DNA from: Phoronis australis
Lineage: Eukaryota; Phoronida; Phoronidae
Assembly (NCBI GenBank): GCA_002633005.1
Contig: NMRA01000012.1
Span: 1,542,357 to 1,606,356, forward strand
DNA length: 64,000 nucleotides
Reading direction: 5' to 3'
Shown here: positions 1-12,493 of the stretch, in pieces
Numbering within the stretch: the stretch's first letter is position 1
Layout of the letters: every line of letters starts with the position of its first letter
Program-made: the position numbers and the translations under genes
Notes under the pieces: generated by a model
The model's input: only the letters and a program-made list of their open reading frames with translations
Told to the model about the DNA's origin: nothing
Database searches by the model: none

Positions 1-239
1 CTTGTGCTGTAGGTGGGGCGAAGAGGTACGCAAAAGTAGTACACCATATTTTTCTTTTTCAATGTAGCATCTACGTATCGTGTAACATGCCTGTTGCATA
101 TAGTTGTCACAGTCAACATTCGAGAGTGAAAAAACGGGACAACTGGATTTAAAAAGGGGACTTTCAGATGGAAACTAGAAAGATTATTGTCACGGCGTGA
201 CTCTGCGCGTGCGTATTACTGGAATTATTATGGAAAGTT

Positions 240-1215
240 ACTGACAGCAACCCGTTTACCGATATGAAAAGGAATTCTTTAAAACTGTAGGAGAAATTAC
301 ATATTAATTTTTTGATGACCTTTCCACTAATTGACCTCTTCCGGTTTATTATGAGCCCTGATGAGGGAGTAACTGTTAACTCGATTAAAAGTGTGGTTAA
401 TGCTAATAATCACAGATGTTTTACTTTAAGCACTTCAGAAGCAAAAAGCACCTAATGACCCCATGGGTGCACCAAATGACCTGAAAATTTAGAATTCAAA
501 CTCAATTGCACTTAGTAAACAGATACGTAATTCTGAAGTCTCTAGTTCAAAATTTTAGTTTGCACTCAATGACCTTTGACCAATTTTTTCTGATTGGTTA
601 GGCCTATTGTAAAGTAAATTAGGGTATTCAATTGGAATGTTGACTTACACCAGTGTTCTGAAATTGAAAAGAATTCCTTGAAAAACGTAAGACATATAAC
701 ATTTTGAACGTTACATGACCTTTGCACTAATTGACCTTATCCGGAGCATTTTAAGCATCTTTAGGAGAATTATTGCAAAGCCCATGGAAAATGTGTTTAA
801 CGCTGAGAATCACAGTTGTCTAACGGTTGACACATCAGAAAACTTGCTGATTGAAAAGGTCAAATTTTCAGACGAAAACTGCACCTAATGACCCCATGTT
901 TGCACTAAATGACCTGAAACTTTGGATTCCGATTTGATTTACCTGTGGCAATCAGACCTGTCAATTTGAAGTGTCTAGCTCAAAATTTTAGTTTGCACCT
1001 AATAACCTTTGACCTATTTCACCTGATTGGATGACTCGATTACTTAGAAAAGTAAGTTTTTAAATTGTCATGTTGACTTATACCTGTGCACCGAATTTGA
1101 AAAGAATAGCTTTAAAAATGAAGAAGGAGTAGCATTTTGAATATTACATTACCTTTGCACCAAATGACCTCTTCCGGTGCAATATGGATTATGATTATAT
1201 AACCAATCAAAATTT
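240..1215. repeat. Tandem repeat, unit about 400-430 bp, nearly three copies
   Basis: Three diverged copies follow each other. The landmark TGAAAAGAATTCYTT-like block recurs near 264, 666 and 1098, and ATGACCTTTGCACTAATTGACC-like text near 314, 715 and 1145. The block AATGACCCCATG recurs near 455 and 888, a spacing of 433. Each unit is studded with TGACC(T) half-sites. Unit one has TGACCTTTGACC at 570-581 and unit two the decayed TAACCTTTGACC at 1003-1014. A lone related fragment (GTGACCTTTGCACTAATGAC) sits near 3843. No coding potential was seen. Confidence 0.8.
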
Positions 1216-1289
1216 ATATACTGTCAAAAGTCATATGCTGAATTAAAAGACCGTACCTGCACCCAGTTTGGAGTTATTAAGCCTCAAAG

Positions 1290-1330
1290 TTGGTCGGAAG
1301 AAGAATAAGAATAAGAAGAATAAGAAGAAG
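1290..1330. repeat. GAAGAATAA-rich microsatellite
   Basis: Purine-only GAAGAATAAGAATAAG text leads straight into the 60-66 bp minisatellite and shares its first words, so the minisatellite probably grew out of it. Confidence 0.7.
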
Positions 1331-1580
1331 AATAAAATTGAAGAAAACCCAGGAACAACAGTACTCTGCGCTTACACGCGCAGAGTAATAAGAAGAATAA
1401 AATTGAAGAAAACCCAGGAACAACAGTACTCTGCGCTTACACGCGCAGAGTAATATGAAGAATAAAATTGAAGAAAACCCAGGAACAACTCTGCGCTTAC
1501 ACGCGCAGAGTAATAAGAAGAATAAAATTGAAGAAAACCCAGGAACAACAGTACTCTGCGCTTACACGCGCAGAGTAAAA
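1328..1580. repeat. Minisatellite, four 60-66 bp units each with a perfect hairpin
   Basis: Units begin near 1328, 1392, 1456 and 1515. Each contains AAAATTGAAGAAAACCCAGG and then an inverted repeat CTCTGCGC-TTACAC-GCGCAGAG. In units 1, 2 and 4 the stem extends to 10 bp (TACTCTGCGC paired with GCGCAGAGTA). Unit 3 has lost about 6 bases before the stem. Copies are almost identical, implying recent expansion or active homogenisation. Confidence 0.9.
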
Positions 1581-2744
1581 ATGGGACATCTGGATCTATG
1601 CCAAACCACAAGGGTGAAATGTTCGCCTCAACACACAAAAGCGCCCTGTCAGCGTTTTTTTGTCAAACGGGAGACTTAACTCCCAGAAGGGCCCGAGTGC
1701 GTTTTTGTTTTTGTTTTAGTCGAATGGAAAATTGCAGGTGTCGCAGAAATCCATGGAATGGCCCGTTTTTCTTGTGGTCGAACGGGAAAGTTGGCTATTT
1801 CGCGTGGAAAATTAAATAGTATATGATAATACGTCAATTTCGCCGTTTGCCGTGGGACGGTATGGCGGGAAAAATAAAAAGGGACAGTCCGCCAAGAGTA
1901 GGGCAATTGGCAAGTACGTTGTATACTGTCAGCAACGCGAAGTATTAAATTTGATTCTGTTACAAGTTAAACTTATCATTTTTTTAAATTTTATTTCACG
2001 GGTATACTAGATGAATACTACAGATAAGAGTACTGCTTTCGAAAGTTACGTAACCGCACGTGTTAGTAAGGCATAAACATTTCATTTGTAATTGCCGAAC
2101 AAACACTCAGAAACCAAATATCACTTCTTTCTATAAAATACTGTAACATGATTTTAACACTCAAAAATGTCTTGTTGAACACTCCTGGCATGTAGTTTGA
2201 TAGGCTGTGGAAAGGGGTTCTAAGACTGGAGCTGAAAAGATAAGACATGGCATCCAGCCATGAGGGCCACAGGTCTATCTATATAAAAAAGTGACCAGCG
2301 TAATTGTCGGGTTTTTTGACTAATTTTACCGAAAATCGCTGATTGTCTGGAACCGTGCCTCAAGAGTCTCGCTTGACGAACAAAAATGACAAAATGCAAG
2401 TGAAGCAATGAAATTAGGCTCGATTTGATAACTACAACATTCATCAAAACTCAGTCGAGCAGGCAGCCGGAAATTCACAGTGTAAACTCTCGCAGGTAAT
2501 CTTGGGGTCGCAAGCTCTAATAATACAATGCATAGGTCACGTGGGAGTTCGCCTTCCAGGGCCAGAGTTTTATGGTCACCCTGAGATGTTTTATTGCAAA
2601 CAAATTGATCCTAGCGGTTCGTGAGATGTATAAAACTAGCCAAACGATATAATGTAATTTCTAAGTTCGAAGGCAATATCTAGAAGTCTCTTTTACGATT
2701 CTTGAAGTTGTAATGTTGCTTTGAGTTTAATTTTGGATATCAAT
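1581..2744. other. Non-coding stretch, nothing recognised
   Basis: No splice-bounded open frame or RNA gene was recognised. Short frames here, such as the purine/T-rich ones at 1598-1906, look random. Confidence 0.5.
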
Positions 2745-2918
2745 TATTATTATTATTATTATTATTATTATTTTATCATTATCATTATCATTATTAGTAG
2801 TAGTAGTAGTATTTCCATGTTTGTTATTATTATTATTATTATTATCATCGTTATCGTTATGGTCATCGTTGTCTTCGTCGTCATCCTCATCGTCATTATC
2901 ATTATTATCATTATTTGA
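2745..2918. repeat. Compound (ATT)n/(ATC)n/(TAG)n/(GTC)n microsatellite
   Basis: A run of ATT triplets grades through ATC, AGT, ATT again and then GTC/GTT triplets. It keeps a triplet period throughout and therefore leaves a spurious open frame of Tyr, Ile and Val. Confidence 0.9.
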
Positions 2919-5900
2919 TTACCGTGTACGCGAGTTTTCAGGCTCATGCGTCTACGTCTGAAATAATGAATTTTATAAAATTTCTTGGGTCAAACGCCGT
3001 TAACGTAAAATTAAGCGCGTGTTAGTGGGTTGCTGACGAGGGACCACATGCGTGGATAATTTGGATATTTTAGCGACTTTACGAATAAGCGTTGAGTTTT
3101 GCTGCGTAAAATTAGCCTTGCGGCGTGTGAATGCTACTGCGACTGACAAGTTCTTTTCGAGTCGTATACTTGTGGTGCCTCAAACGAATTAGCCGTTGAC
3201 TGTTGAAAACCCGTATGCAAATGATATTACTGCCAATGAAGCTCTACTTCTATGGCTTTGCATGATAGCCCGCATGTGAATGTATAACGTCAAAATAATG
3301 CTGCAATGACACTTGACAAATTTCATAAATTCGTCATCAATACTGATAGTGACATGGTTACCTGTTAACATTGAAGACCCTCCTACGTTATTAACAACTC
3401 TAGTATTATTCATTTTAAAGACAGCCTTCACCAAAATTTTCTTTTTAAGTTGTTCGAAAAGCCATAATACCATTCATCTTTTTACAAATGTGACTTCTGT
3501 CCTCAACAAACACGAAACTACTTGATAATGGTTAATTTCTCAGGGTTATTTACACTGCATGTTTTGTTTAGAAAGACCCGCATGATTTCCTTTTCTTTGA
3601 ATGTTTTTGGCAAGTTATAAACTATTGTGTTTCCTAAATACTGATTTATCGGAGTGTAATCCGCACACTTATTTGGCGTTACCTAGACGCTAACTTGACC
3701 CTAAGGTCAACTTAAAGATGTGCTCCTACATGTAACTATCCTAATGTATAGCAGGAACTGAACGATAATGCTATTTGAACATCATCTACTCTAACCAAAG
3801 TCCAAAAACTTGTAAATGTGAAAACAAAAAATTCTGCAAATAGGTGACCTTTGCACTAATGACGTACCTTGGGGGCTCACGTAGCCCGCATCACGCAGTG
3901 TTATTCCCCAACACCACGTCACGATACTTACATGCACTGGACTAGTAGACTGATTTACGGAGGGTCATTTTCGACACAAAACTCGTTCTTAAAAACATTT
4001 TGCAATTTAAGCTCCAATTTAAGATGCTTCGAGTTAGTTATTTACCACATTCGTGAGATTTACGGTAACCTAAGTTACGGTTCGCCTTAACGTAAAAGGA
4101 TGCCAAACCCGATTCTTTTCTACTAGTTTTTCCAGTATCAAAAAGGTATATCACATGCAATGACAGAAAACACATAATGGGATTAGAAAGTCATGCATGA
4201 AGACTACTAAATAAAATTAATACATATAACTTTGCTGTATCCATCACGTGACAAGGGAGATAAATACGGAGGCAGATTTTTGTAGTGTTGAGAAAGATAT
4301 GTTTTGAATAGATCTTGGATGTGTGGTGAACAAATTTAAGAAATATCTCAAAGGTTCTTTTTTCACTTTTTTACTTAAAATGTCTCAATATTGCGTTTTT
4401 TTTCTACACGTTTAAGCGATTTTTTTTCGTAATTTCATTACATTTGGAATAGGTTCAAGAAGAAATAATTTATGAAGAACAACATTTTAGAGAACATGAT
4501 GTCTGACGTATCCATGCACTCTTTCACTCATTGAACGTTCACAACTGTCCGCGGGTCAGAGGTTATACATACGCAAGTGACGACACATTTGCCTGTTGCT
4601 AGTACTCAAAAGAATTTTACGGCTGTTATGAATAATTCGTGTAATTTGTAATGAAATTTTCTAATTTGCGCATTATTAAAGACGATTTAGCTCTAATTTA
4701 CAAGCGATTAGTTCGAGACTATATGAAATGGGCTAACCGAAAATTATCTTTTCATTTTGAAGATAAACGCCTACATGTACATCACATGAAGGTGTCGTTG
4801 TCTGCAATACAAAAATGAAAAAGCTCAAAATCGCACTGTGCGTTCAAAAGTTATCACTATTTTTGTGTCAAAATTTGGCTCACTTTCTCACTTTTTTATC
4901 AGGCCGGCCATCTTGGACGACAACGACATGGGTTACGAATATAAAAGTAGTTAATACATATTCTACTGTAAAATTTAGTAACATTTATTATTTCTCAACA
5001 TTCAACAGTTTCCACTAGAATTTAATCACGCAGATGTTACATGTTGATTGGTTAAAGTACTTATATCTGACGTTGGACTTCAGGCGGCACCGACAACAGG
5101 GCGACGTTTGCTGAACTGAAAAGCATGTTCAATCGGCTACTTTGTCATCGGTGAAAATTCAACTATCATACATATATAGACACGTTGCTAAGCAAAAGGA
5201 GCTTTGTACAATTTGCTGATGTTTGTGTTAAAAATATTAAGAATATTTCATTTATTTCAATGTGAAGTGTTTCATTGCATTGACCTTGCACTGTTCTAAA
5301 AATTTAGTTGACGTTTTTGTTTGAAACGCAGTTTTTCTTCAAGGTTTGAGTATGTGCCACAATAGGACACGCATTCTTTCAAAGTTTTATGTATAGATCG
5401 TGTTCATTGATTCGTGTTCTTTAGCTTGTTACTTTCTACCTCAAGTTATGTCAAAACAATGAAATGTGAAGAATCTACAGACATAGGTTACATATAGATT
5501 ATGAAATGCGAAGCTTCAAATCCTTCATCTTTATAGCTTCTTAATTTATCATCATCGTGCTTGTCAAATTCATATTTAATTTGCTAGATGTAGCACTCAG
5601 CTACTTTAAAGGTTTGCAACCCATACACCCAATGTTTTAAAGAGATGGCATTTTTTAATTTTTTATGGAAGTGTGACAACAAGTGACATCAAAAATCAAT
5701 TTTGCGTGGCATCAAGCGATTTGACATCCTGTAGAAAATATAAGACTTAAACTGAAATGACTTTGTATTAAAGATTGACTGGTAACAAGATGGACATTAC
5801 CAGGGCACAGGATCAGCTGGCAACTGAGGGGGGCACGGGCTGGACACGTGAACAGTCTCCCACATGCTAGAACTGTCACTGGTGGTGCAGCACATGTTAG

Positions 5901-7285
5901 AATCTTTCGAAAACATGCGTGTTCCATAGTGTCCTGGAAAGAGCATTTTGGCCAAATTTAATGAACCTTCGCCAAATCAATCTACTTACAGAAAATGCCA
6001 CCAGAGGGGGTCTACAATCGTCGAATAATCTGAAATTGTCGTCGGCCGATTTTATAACCATAGAAATATATTTTCAAAAATTAATGAAGCCTCTATAAAT
6101 AACATAAAGATGTTTTCTTTCCCCTCCTTTCAAACAGTTTTGAAACCACTTTACTTGCTGTACATCTTTGAACCAAAAATGGTCGGTTTTGGACAAAAGA
6201 CATTTTGAAAATATCACCAGGATGTATGTACACACAATTTCTCCAAGATATGTCGGTGACCCTAGAGTCGACCTTTTGATGCTGTCGTGGCATGGCAGTT
6301 TAAGGTTTTCCGATACAGGCGGCTAGGACAAAGTTGTAGTAAAATGGAAACAAGGAGCAATTGTTTACTAACTTGTAATCAGGTTTTTATATTTGAATAG
6401 TTGCACGCGACAGGAGGATGAAATGAAGGTACACGTAACTAATGGGGCGGATGTCTCATCATATGACGTTGACGTCGCCAGTTCAAATTGCGGGAGAGTT
6501 GTGTCATAGTTCCAATTTCTGGGCGACACTCGTCTGCCATTGCCGACACCATTTGCAAAATAGGTGCTGCCATTTGTCTGCACAGCTTTCCACGACAAAC
6601 AGGAATGATGCAATTGTCCCAAAGTGTCATGTATGAATCGTGTATCTCTCACTTTGACCCAAAGAGTGCAGTCAAAGCAATGGAAGCAGTTTGACTCGCC
6701 ACCCTCAAAACTGCTCCGTGCTCTCATGGCTCCATGTTTCAGCTCCAAATCACTGCACTTGGGTCCATGTAACAGAGAACTCGTTGGAAGTTAAAAGCTG
6801 GTAGTCACTGCATAACCTATGGAGATGTGCATCTCGGGTAATATTTCAACTTTCTGCATTACCCAATAAAGGATTACAGAAAATCTTTAATGAAATTCCC
6901 TCGTTCAAGTCTATTCAGTGCTGTTAGGCGCCAAAGTTTCGTGGTACAATGAAAACAAGAGACTTCTTGTGGACCTTGAAATAACCAAGATTCGTACTGG
7001 TGCCTTAGGTGTCTACTTAATGATTCTTCAGGTCTTGATGGATTTCTAATACCTGGTTGGAGGCCATCAGAATTCGGTGACCCATGAAGTAAGTTGCTCG
7101 CCTTAACATCTTTGGTTGGTTGTCAATTCCTGGTATTTTGACGGGGGGTATGTACTCATAGGGAGACCTCCTGGTTCTCTCTATAAATATAGTCAAAGAC
7201 CTGGTGACGGTCAAGACTTATCATGTTGCATGCTCCCCTGGCTACAAAGGCTCTTTAATTGTCGTTATCCAATGCTGTTTTCCAG
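2919..7285. other. Non-coding DNA 5' of the first visible SLC7 exon
   Basis: The first visible transporter exon begins in phase 0 after an acceptor, so this stretch is probably intron of that gene. I looked for the preceding SLC7 exon, which should encode a re-entrant and helix region with Gly-Arg and Arg-Glu-Gly-His motifs, and did not find it. A GTCACGTGAC-like E-box lies near 4244-4253. Confidence 0.45.
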
Positions 7286-10200
7286 GGTATCATGGCAATC
7301 ATTATGATCATTCCGGGAGACATCTTTACGCTGATCGATTTCTTCAGTTTCACCGCTTGGTTGATCTATGGCGCCAATATGCTTTCCTTGATCGTAATGA
7401 GGTTTACGAAGAAAGACGTCCCCAGACCTTATAAGGTGACTAGTTCAATACGATGTTATATGACGTCCAAAACAAACGGATGTAGGACCCTACAAAAAAT
7501 TCCAAATTTTTCTACATTCGGGACATTATATCTCAGAAATGGCTTACCGGATCTAAATGAAACTTTCAGATACTATCCTATGGGCACTGTTCTTCAAAAC
7601 ACTTGGATTCGGGAACTGCTATTAACACGACTCACTTTTGCAATGTTTATCAAAAATAGTAATTATGATAAACATTTAGAAAGCTGAAACATCATTTGTG
7701 AGAGATCGTCTTAAACATTTATATCAAACAAAATGAGATGATGCCGTTGGTTTGCTATGAACGTACCTTTCTTTTTGCTATGTTTTACAAAAAAGACATG
7801 GCCACGTGACCAAAACAAGAGCAGGTTGGCATAGAAGCAAGAATCGATTTCTATAGGATTTCTTCTTTCAGAAATTATATACTTTTCACAGACTTGTCTA
7901 CAAGGTCCTACATAAGCAAGAAACAAATTTTCTAACTACGTAAACCTTCAGTTCAACCAATTCGAAGTTGAGAAAGATAACAGTTTTATGACATGTAATT
8001 AGGCGAACAGACTTGCACAATCATGACCAAATTTGGCAAATTTCGGGACGTCAAATCTCAACTGTGGCAGATCGGATTCATATGAAACTCCTAGGTACCG
8101 GGTTTCATGCACTGTTTTCCGGAATTGTTTTTAAAATGTTCCATTTTACATGATGGTCTGTTAAAATAGGACTTTATGATTTTTATGAAAAACTCAAATA
8201 ATGCATTAACGAAAACGAAGCCTTAATTTAGAAAGCAATAACAGCATGGGGATTTTATCTTGAACATTATGTAAAGTGAAACTTGGTCATGTTATTGATA
8301 CCGTTGATCTGCTTTTTCTAAATTTTACTAAAAAGACATAGTCACGTAACCCAATTAAAACCAGATTAGTACAAAGTCAAACCTGCTATTTTACAATTTT
8401 CCTACTTTCAGAAAATACACTTTTACCAGTGGCGGATCTAGGATATCACAAGGGGGGGGCCCAACATTTTGTCCGGCTGTAAACATTTGCGCAAACTGAA
8501 CCACGATTGTAGATGCGCATAGCACCAAATGGGGGGAGGTCGGGAGGNNNNNNNNNNNNNNNNNNNNNNNNNNNNNNNNNNNNNNNNNNNNNNNNNNNNN
8601 NNNNNNNNNNNNNNNNNNNNNNNNNNNNNNNNNNNNNNNNNNNNNNNNNNNNNNNNNNNNNNNNNNNNNNNNNNNNNNNNNNNNNNNNNNNNNNNNNNNN
8701 NNNNNNNNNNNNNNNNNNNNNNNNNNNNNNNNNNNNNNNNNNNNNNNNNNNNNNNNNNNNNNNNNNNNNNNNNNNNNNNNNNNNNNNNNNNNNNNNNNNN
8801 NNNNNNNNNNNNNNNNNNNNNNNNNNNNNNNNNNNNNNNNNNNNNNNNNNNNNNNNNNNNNNNNNNNNNNNNNNNNNNNNNNNNNNNNNNNNNNNNNNNN
8901 NNNNNNNNNNNNNNNNNNNNNNNNNNNNNNNNNNNNNNNNNNNNNNNNNNNNNNNNNNNNNNNNNNNNNNNNNNNNNNNNNNNNNNNNNNNNNNNNNNNN
9001 NNNNNNNNNNNNNNNNNNNNNNNNNNNNNNNNNNNNNNNNNNNNNNNNNNNNNNNNNNNNNNNNNNNNNNNNNNNNNNNNNNNNNNNNNNNNNNNNCCGG
9101 GCCCCCTGGGCCCCTCCCCCTAAATCCGCCTATGTTTACTGAGTTAAATCTATAGTGTTTGGCTTAATACACAGACTAGTCGATGAGGTCCTCAATAACT
9201 TTATGCAATAGTTGGTGAAGCCAAACCGGACTAGATGACAGCTCGTTCAAACAAAAGAGCTTAAAGAGGCAAGAAAGCGAAACTCGTCAACGATTTCTTT
9301 TAAACAATTCCTAACGAAAGTACCGACTCGCAAAGTCTACTACAAAGTTATACAGTTTCCCCTGTGAGGGAATTTACAGAAAAAGTAACAAAATTGGTGA
9401 TTTTTTTACATACGCGCTAAGGAAAAACTATTAACCACAGAGTTTTTAATGTCCCTCCCGCTTATGATAAGTGCGCGCATGCGCTCGGTCATTCGACAAA
9501 TGGCTGACTGACAAGATGAATATTAATGGCAGCTTATCATTTGTGGTAGTATGAGGCAAGCCAGTGAAGAAAGTAATTTCCTAAAAATTATTCCAAGTGC
9601 AGTTTAGAATATAATTGAATACTATGATACCTTTAATACTAATTACACACTTATGACTCACATCAATTGCCTCTTAATCGGACTGGCTGCTGCTTGAAAT
9701 CGCTGTTTTGTTTACATCAAAGGGCAAATGTCACATTTTCCATTTACAGTGTAAGGGAAATGTGTGACGTCTGTGTCTTTCCGTTCCAAATAAGGAGACG
9801 TGTTTTGCCTTTTGGGAGGAAAATAAATGAAGTGACGAGCAGATGTCACGTCGTTTTTTGAAATTTAAAACTAATACAAAAATGCTATGACATCAACAGA
9901 AATTCAAAAAAAAAAATACGAACAAAATGTAAAAATTCCTGGTGAACACGTTGAGTTTTTTTCAATGGTAGAGAATCACTTTGACTAATGCATTTCAGTC
10001 CGTTTGGGCGTTCCAGGCCTCTTTAAGATTTACATTTAGAAACTTGATGCAATACAAGCCAGAAAAAATGGGAGAAATGGATTACGATGCTTGTTCAGCT
10101 AATTGACATTGTCTTTTGCAGGTGCCGATCATCATCCCCATAATCATCCTACTCGCCTCAATATACCTGGTGGTCGTGCCTATCATTCAGAATCCTGCTA

Positions 10201-11593
10201 TAGAGTTTTTATATGCCTTCTTGTTCATTATCGGTGGACTTCTCGTTTACGTTCCCTTTGTGCACTTCAAAGTATCTCCCCGTTTTATGGGTAAGTCTGT
10301 AATGGAAAATATCTGCGCAAAATTATTGATTCAGGAGTTTGTGTCATAGACCCAATACACTCTCACGAAGCACCAGAGACTAGAAATCGTCATTTATGGA
10401 AAGAGAGCGCTAAAGTCTATACCAATTCAACATTCCTACATGTACCTCACCGACCAATTACATTTTGCTTAGGTACTAGTAAGGCCTCGAACAAAAGTGG
10501 GAAACACGTCTTTCACTCGTGTGATTTTGCGAGGTGTTGCTTTTTCGCAAGATATTTGTACCTACGTAACGCACCCCGGATGTTTCCCTACTGGGGCCAT
10601 GGACTTTAAATTGTTAGTACTATAGAAGTCCATACTAGGACCAGATATTGGCAACATTTTATGAAAACATATTGCTGAAGACTGTCTTTCAACGTGAATG
10701 GCAGCGTTTGTTTCACCAGCTATTTGCGAGCTGAGTACAAATGCTCTGAGATAATTAATCACCTGAGACAAAACTGGATTGATAGCGATTTCGTACATTC
10801 GAACTGAAGGACTGGTGACATTCAACAGAGATATTAGATTTATCCGGTGGCAATTGATCAAAGATCATAATGAACATCGCGGAAAATGTACAACTATTTT
10901 CTGCTACGTTAACTCACAGGGCTGCACTGAAATGTCCATTGTGTATATTGAGTTTAAGACATGCCTTCCCGAAATGTGTGTGGTTTGCAAAATTGACAAT
11001 ATGGGCAACACGTCCTGAGCAAAGTTGAGTTCCGTAGACATTAGCCATGCACTTGAGCAGAGAATTCTGTGCTTATGGAACGGAAGCAGTGAATTCTATC
11101 CCATAATTCCGTAAATCCATCTCATTATTCAACATTCCAAACTCACCAACCTATCAGTTCAATGGCTGCAGTTTTGTTAGATTACAGTAACGCGGTCTCC
11201 AGCATACTCGTGATCCACTCCCCTTTCCCTTTCGTGAGTTTTCGTGGTCTTGCGTGATCTCGCTTTCTCGCATGAAATTTGGTGTACGGTACGCTACCTA
11301 GCTTTCGTGATGTGGGCTTCCTTAGCGTAATGGCAAAACGTTAGTTGTTTCTATCGACTATTTTTGCTAGAGTACTCATTCACTAAGAAAGCTCATGTAG
11401 ACGCTCGTTCAGAAAAAGGTCCACATTTGCTCAGCCTCATTTGAAAAATATTCGTAATAAAGTACATGGGTAAGTATTGACACTATAGGTGGCGACACGG
11501 TGTTAATAACCTTGTTTTGTTTTAGATTACATCACTATGTTTTTTCAACTCCTGTTCGAAGTTGTACCAACCGAGACGATACCAGAAGATTGA
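7286..11593 (+). CDS. SLC7A9: SLC7A9-like b(0,+)-type amino-acid transporter, last three coding exons
   Basis: Exons are 7286-7435 (150 nt, phase 0), 10122-10290 (169 nt) and 11526-11593 ending in TGA. Each has an AG acceptor and a GT donor (GTGAC, GTAAGT), and the phases join correctly. Exon one reads IIPGDIFTLIDFFSFTAWL and ends MRFTKKDVPRPYK. Exon two gives VPIIIPIIILLASIYL, two hydrophobic helices and FVHFK. Exon three ends LLFEVVPTETIPED. These match the C-terminal third (last four membrane helices and cytosolic tail) of light-chain SLC7 transporters, best b(0,+)AT1, which exchange cystine and dibasic amino acids for neutral ones at the plasma membrane with an SLC3 partner. The final EVVP-acidic tail is characteristic of SLC7A9. 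Upstream helices and start codon were not found. Orthology rather than lineage-specific paralogy is not proven. Confidence 0.88.
7472..7918 (+). mobile_element. MITE copy 1 (GTAGGACC family), about 440 bp
   Basis: The ends read GTAGGACCCTACAAA at the left and AAGGTCCTAC at the right, an inverted pair. Internal blocks are shared with the copies near 8.0, 45.4 and 53.8 kb. The core has AAAAAGACATGGCCACGTGACC-like text at 7788-7811, including the palindrome CACGTG. It starts 37 bases after the splice donor of the SLC7 exon, and read-through of that exon into it makes a misleading long frame. Confidence 0.75.
8427..9134. mobile_element. TIR transposon with CAGTGGCGGATCTAGG end, containing the N gap
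   Basis: The left end is CAGTGGCGGATCTAGG and the right end is AAATCCGCCTATG, its imperfect inverted partner (CATAGGCGGATTTAGG when reversed). Just inside both ends lie G-runs and GGGCCC words. Flanks match as TTTAC at 8422-8426 and 9135-9139, a likely target-site duplication. The interior is almost entirely unsequenced, so superfamily and coding content are unknown. Confidence 0.7.
8548..9096. other. Assembly gap of 549 Ns
   Basis: Undetermined bases, bordered by G-rich (GGGGGGAGGTCGGGAGG) and C-rich (CCGGGCCCCCTGGGCCCC) sequence, which explains failed sequencing. Open frames reported across it are artefacts. Confidence 0.99.
10291..11525. other. SLC7A9-like last intron
   Basis: Bounded by donor GTAAGT at 10291 and acceptor TTTTAG ending at 11525. 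Short frames here, such as the one at 10779-11018, lack splice signals and resemble nothing recognised. Confidence 0.8.
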
Positions 11594-11650
11594 TTGATGG
11601 CTCCAACTGTTTTCTATTACTTGTATAAACTATGTATTTATACCTAAAAC

Positions 11651-11656
11651 AATAAA
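11651..11656 (+). terminator. Poly(A) signal AATAAA of the SLC7A9-like gene
   Basis: A canonical AATAAA lies 58 bases after the stop codon and is followed by TG-rich text (CTGTTCCTGATG), implying a very short 3' UTR. Confidence 0.75.
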
Positions 11657-12493
11657 CTGTTCCTGATGCCAATGACAAATCACTAGAAGCTAAGGGCAGT
11701 TTCAATGTTGCGTCGAGATACTAGAATAAATTTAGAAATTTCCGTAAATTGCACTTGAATGTGTTGCATAAAGATATGTAGATTTAGTAAACTTTTTATT
11801 TTATGACGTGGTGAATTTAGATAATAACATGAGATCAATCTTCAAGGGTACTTTTAAGGTATGTTTTTATGTCGAAAGAGAAATTGATTTATGACTTGTG
11901 TCCTATTTGTAAAATATTATTATAGAAAGCATAGTCTAAATATACACCAGGTGGAAATTTTGCCGACGCGTTTGAGACAATCTTGACTTATTTATGCGGA
12001 GGTGCAACAGAAATAGACAACTACCTTACAATTTTCATTCCGTACACATTCGTTATCTGATTTACAATTGTTAAGCAAGACACATTTTGATAACATTACC
12101 ACCTAAAACCACAGCAATCAATGCATGAAGAATAATATTCCCAGGATTAGCATTTTAAGTAATGTTATTACGCAGACCCAACTCTCACAATTTGAAATAA
12201 CGACATGTGTGACTAATACAGAGGTTTGGCATTCAGCGGTTTATTATAAAAATCATACTTTGGTCTGCAACCCTTTCAGGTGATTCTACTGTCCTCCGAA
12301 GCGCGAGTTAAATTACATTACCTGTAAGGTAGGCCATTCATCTAATTTCAACGATTAAAACGATGACTTTTAACAGGTTTCTACTTGCCTAGCCGCCATC
12401 ACGTTAAAACGCAAAACAGCCGCTTTAAAGCGTCAATGTAAATCCACCTTGAAAGTTCTGCGTTGCCCACCTTGAACAGTGTTTAGTGAAGGG

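Larger units (their letters stand above)
8010..9205 (+). mobile_element. MITE copy 2 (GTAGGACC family), interrupted
   Basis: From about 8040 (TCGGGACGTCAAATCTCA) it parallels copy 1, including AAAAGACATAGTCACGTAACC at 8330-8351 and TTTCAGAAAATACACTTTTAC up to 8426. The copy then breaks at a TIR element and resumes after 9134. There ACAGACTAGTCGATGAGGTCCTC matches the right end of copy 1. The left terminus is eroded. Confidence 0.65.
7436..10121. other. SLC7A9-like intron, packed with transposon insertions
   Basis: This intron lies between the first and second visible exons. It carries two copies of the GTAGGACC-ended MITE, one of them split by a TIR element, and the 549-base assembly gap. 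The rest shows nothing else recognised. Confidence 0.8.

Noticed and set aside
2721-2918. 65-codon frame rich in Tyr, Ile and Val
   Set aside because: It is a translation of a triplet microsatellite.
6368-6748. 126-codon minus-strand frame, with other frames also open over the same bases
   Set aside because: There is no recognisable motif, splice context or codon bias. Openness in several frames at once suggests composition or an old repeat.
7259-7687. 142-codon plus-strand frame beginning before the SLC7 exon
   Set aside because: Only 7286-7435 is exon; the part before is the acceptor tract and the part after the GTGACT donor runs into the MITE.
8513-9155. Two frames of about 209 codons
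   Set aside because: They consist almost wholly of Ns from the assembly gap.
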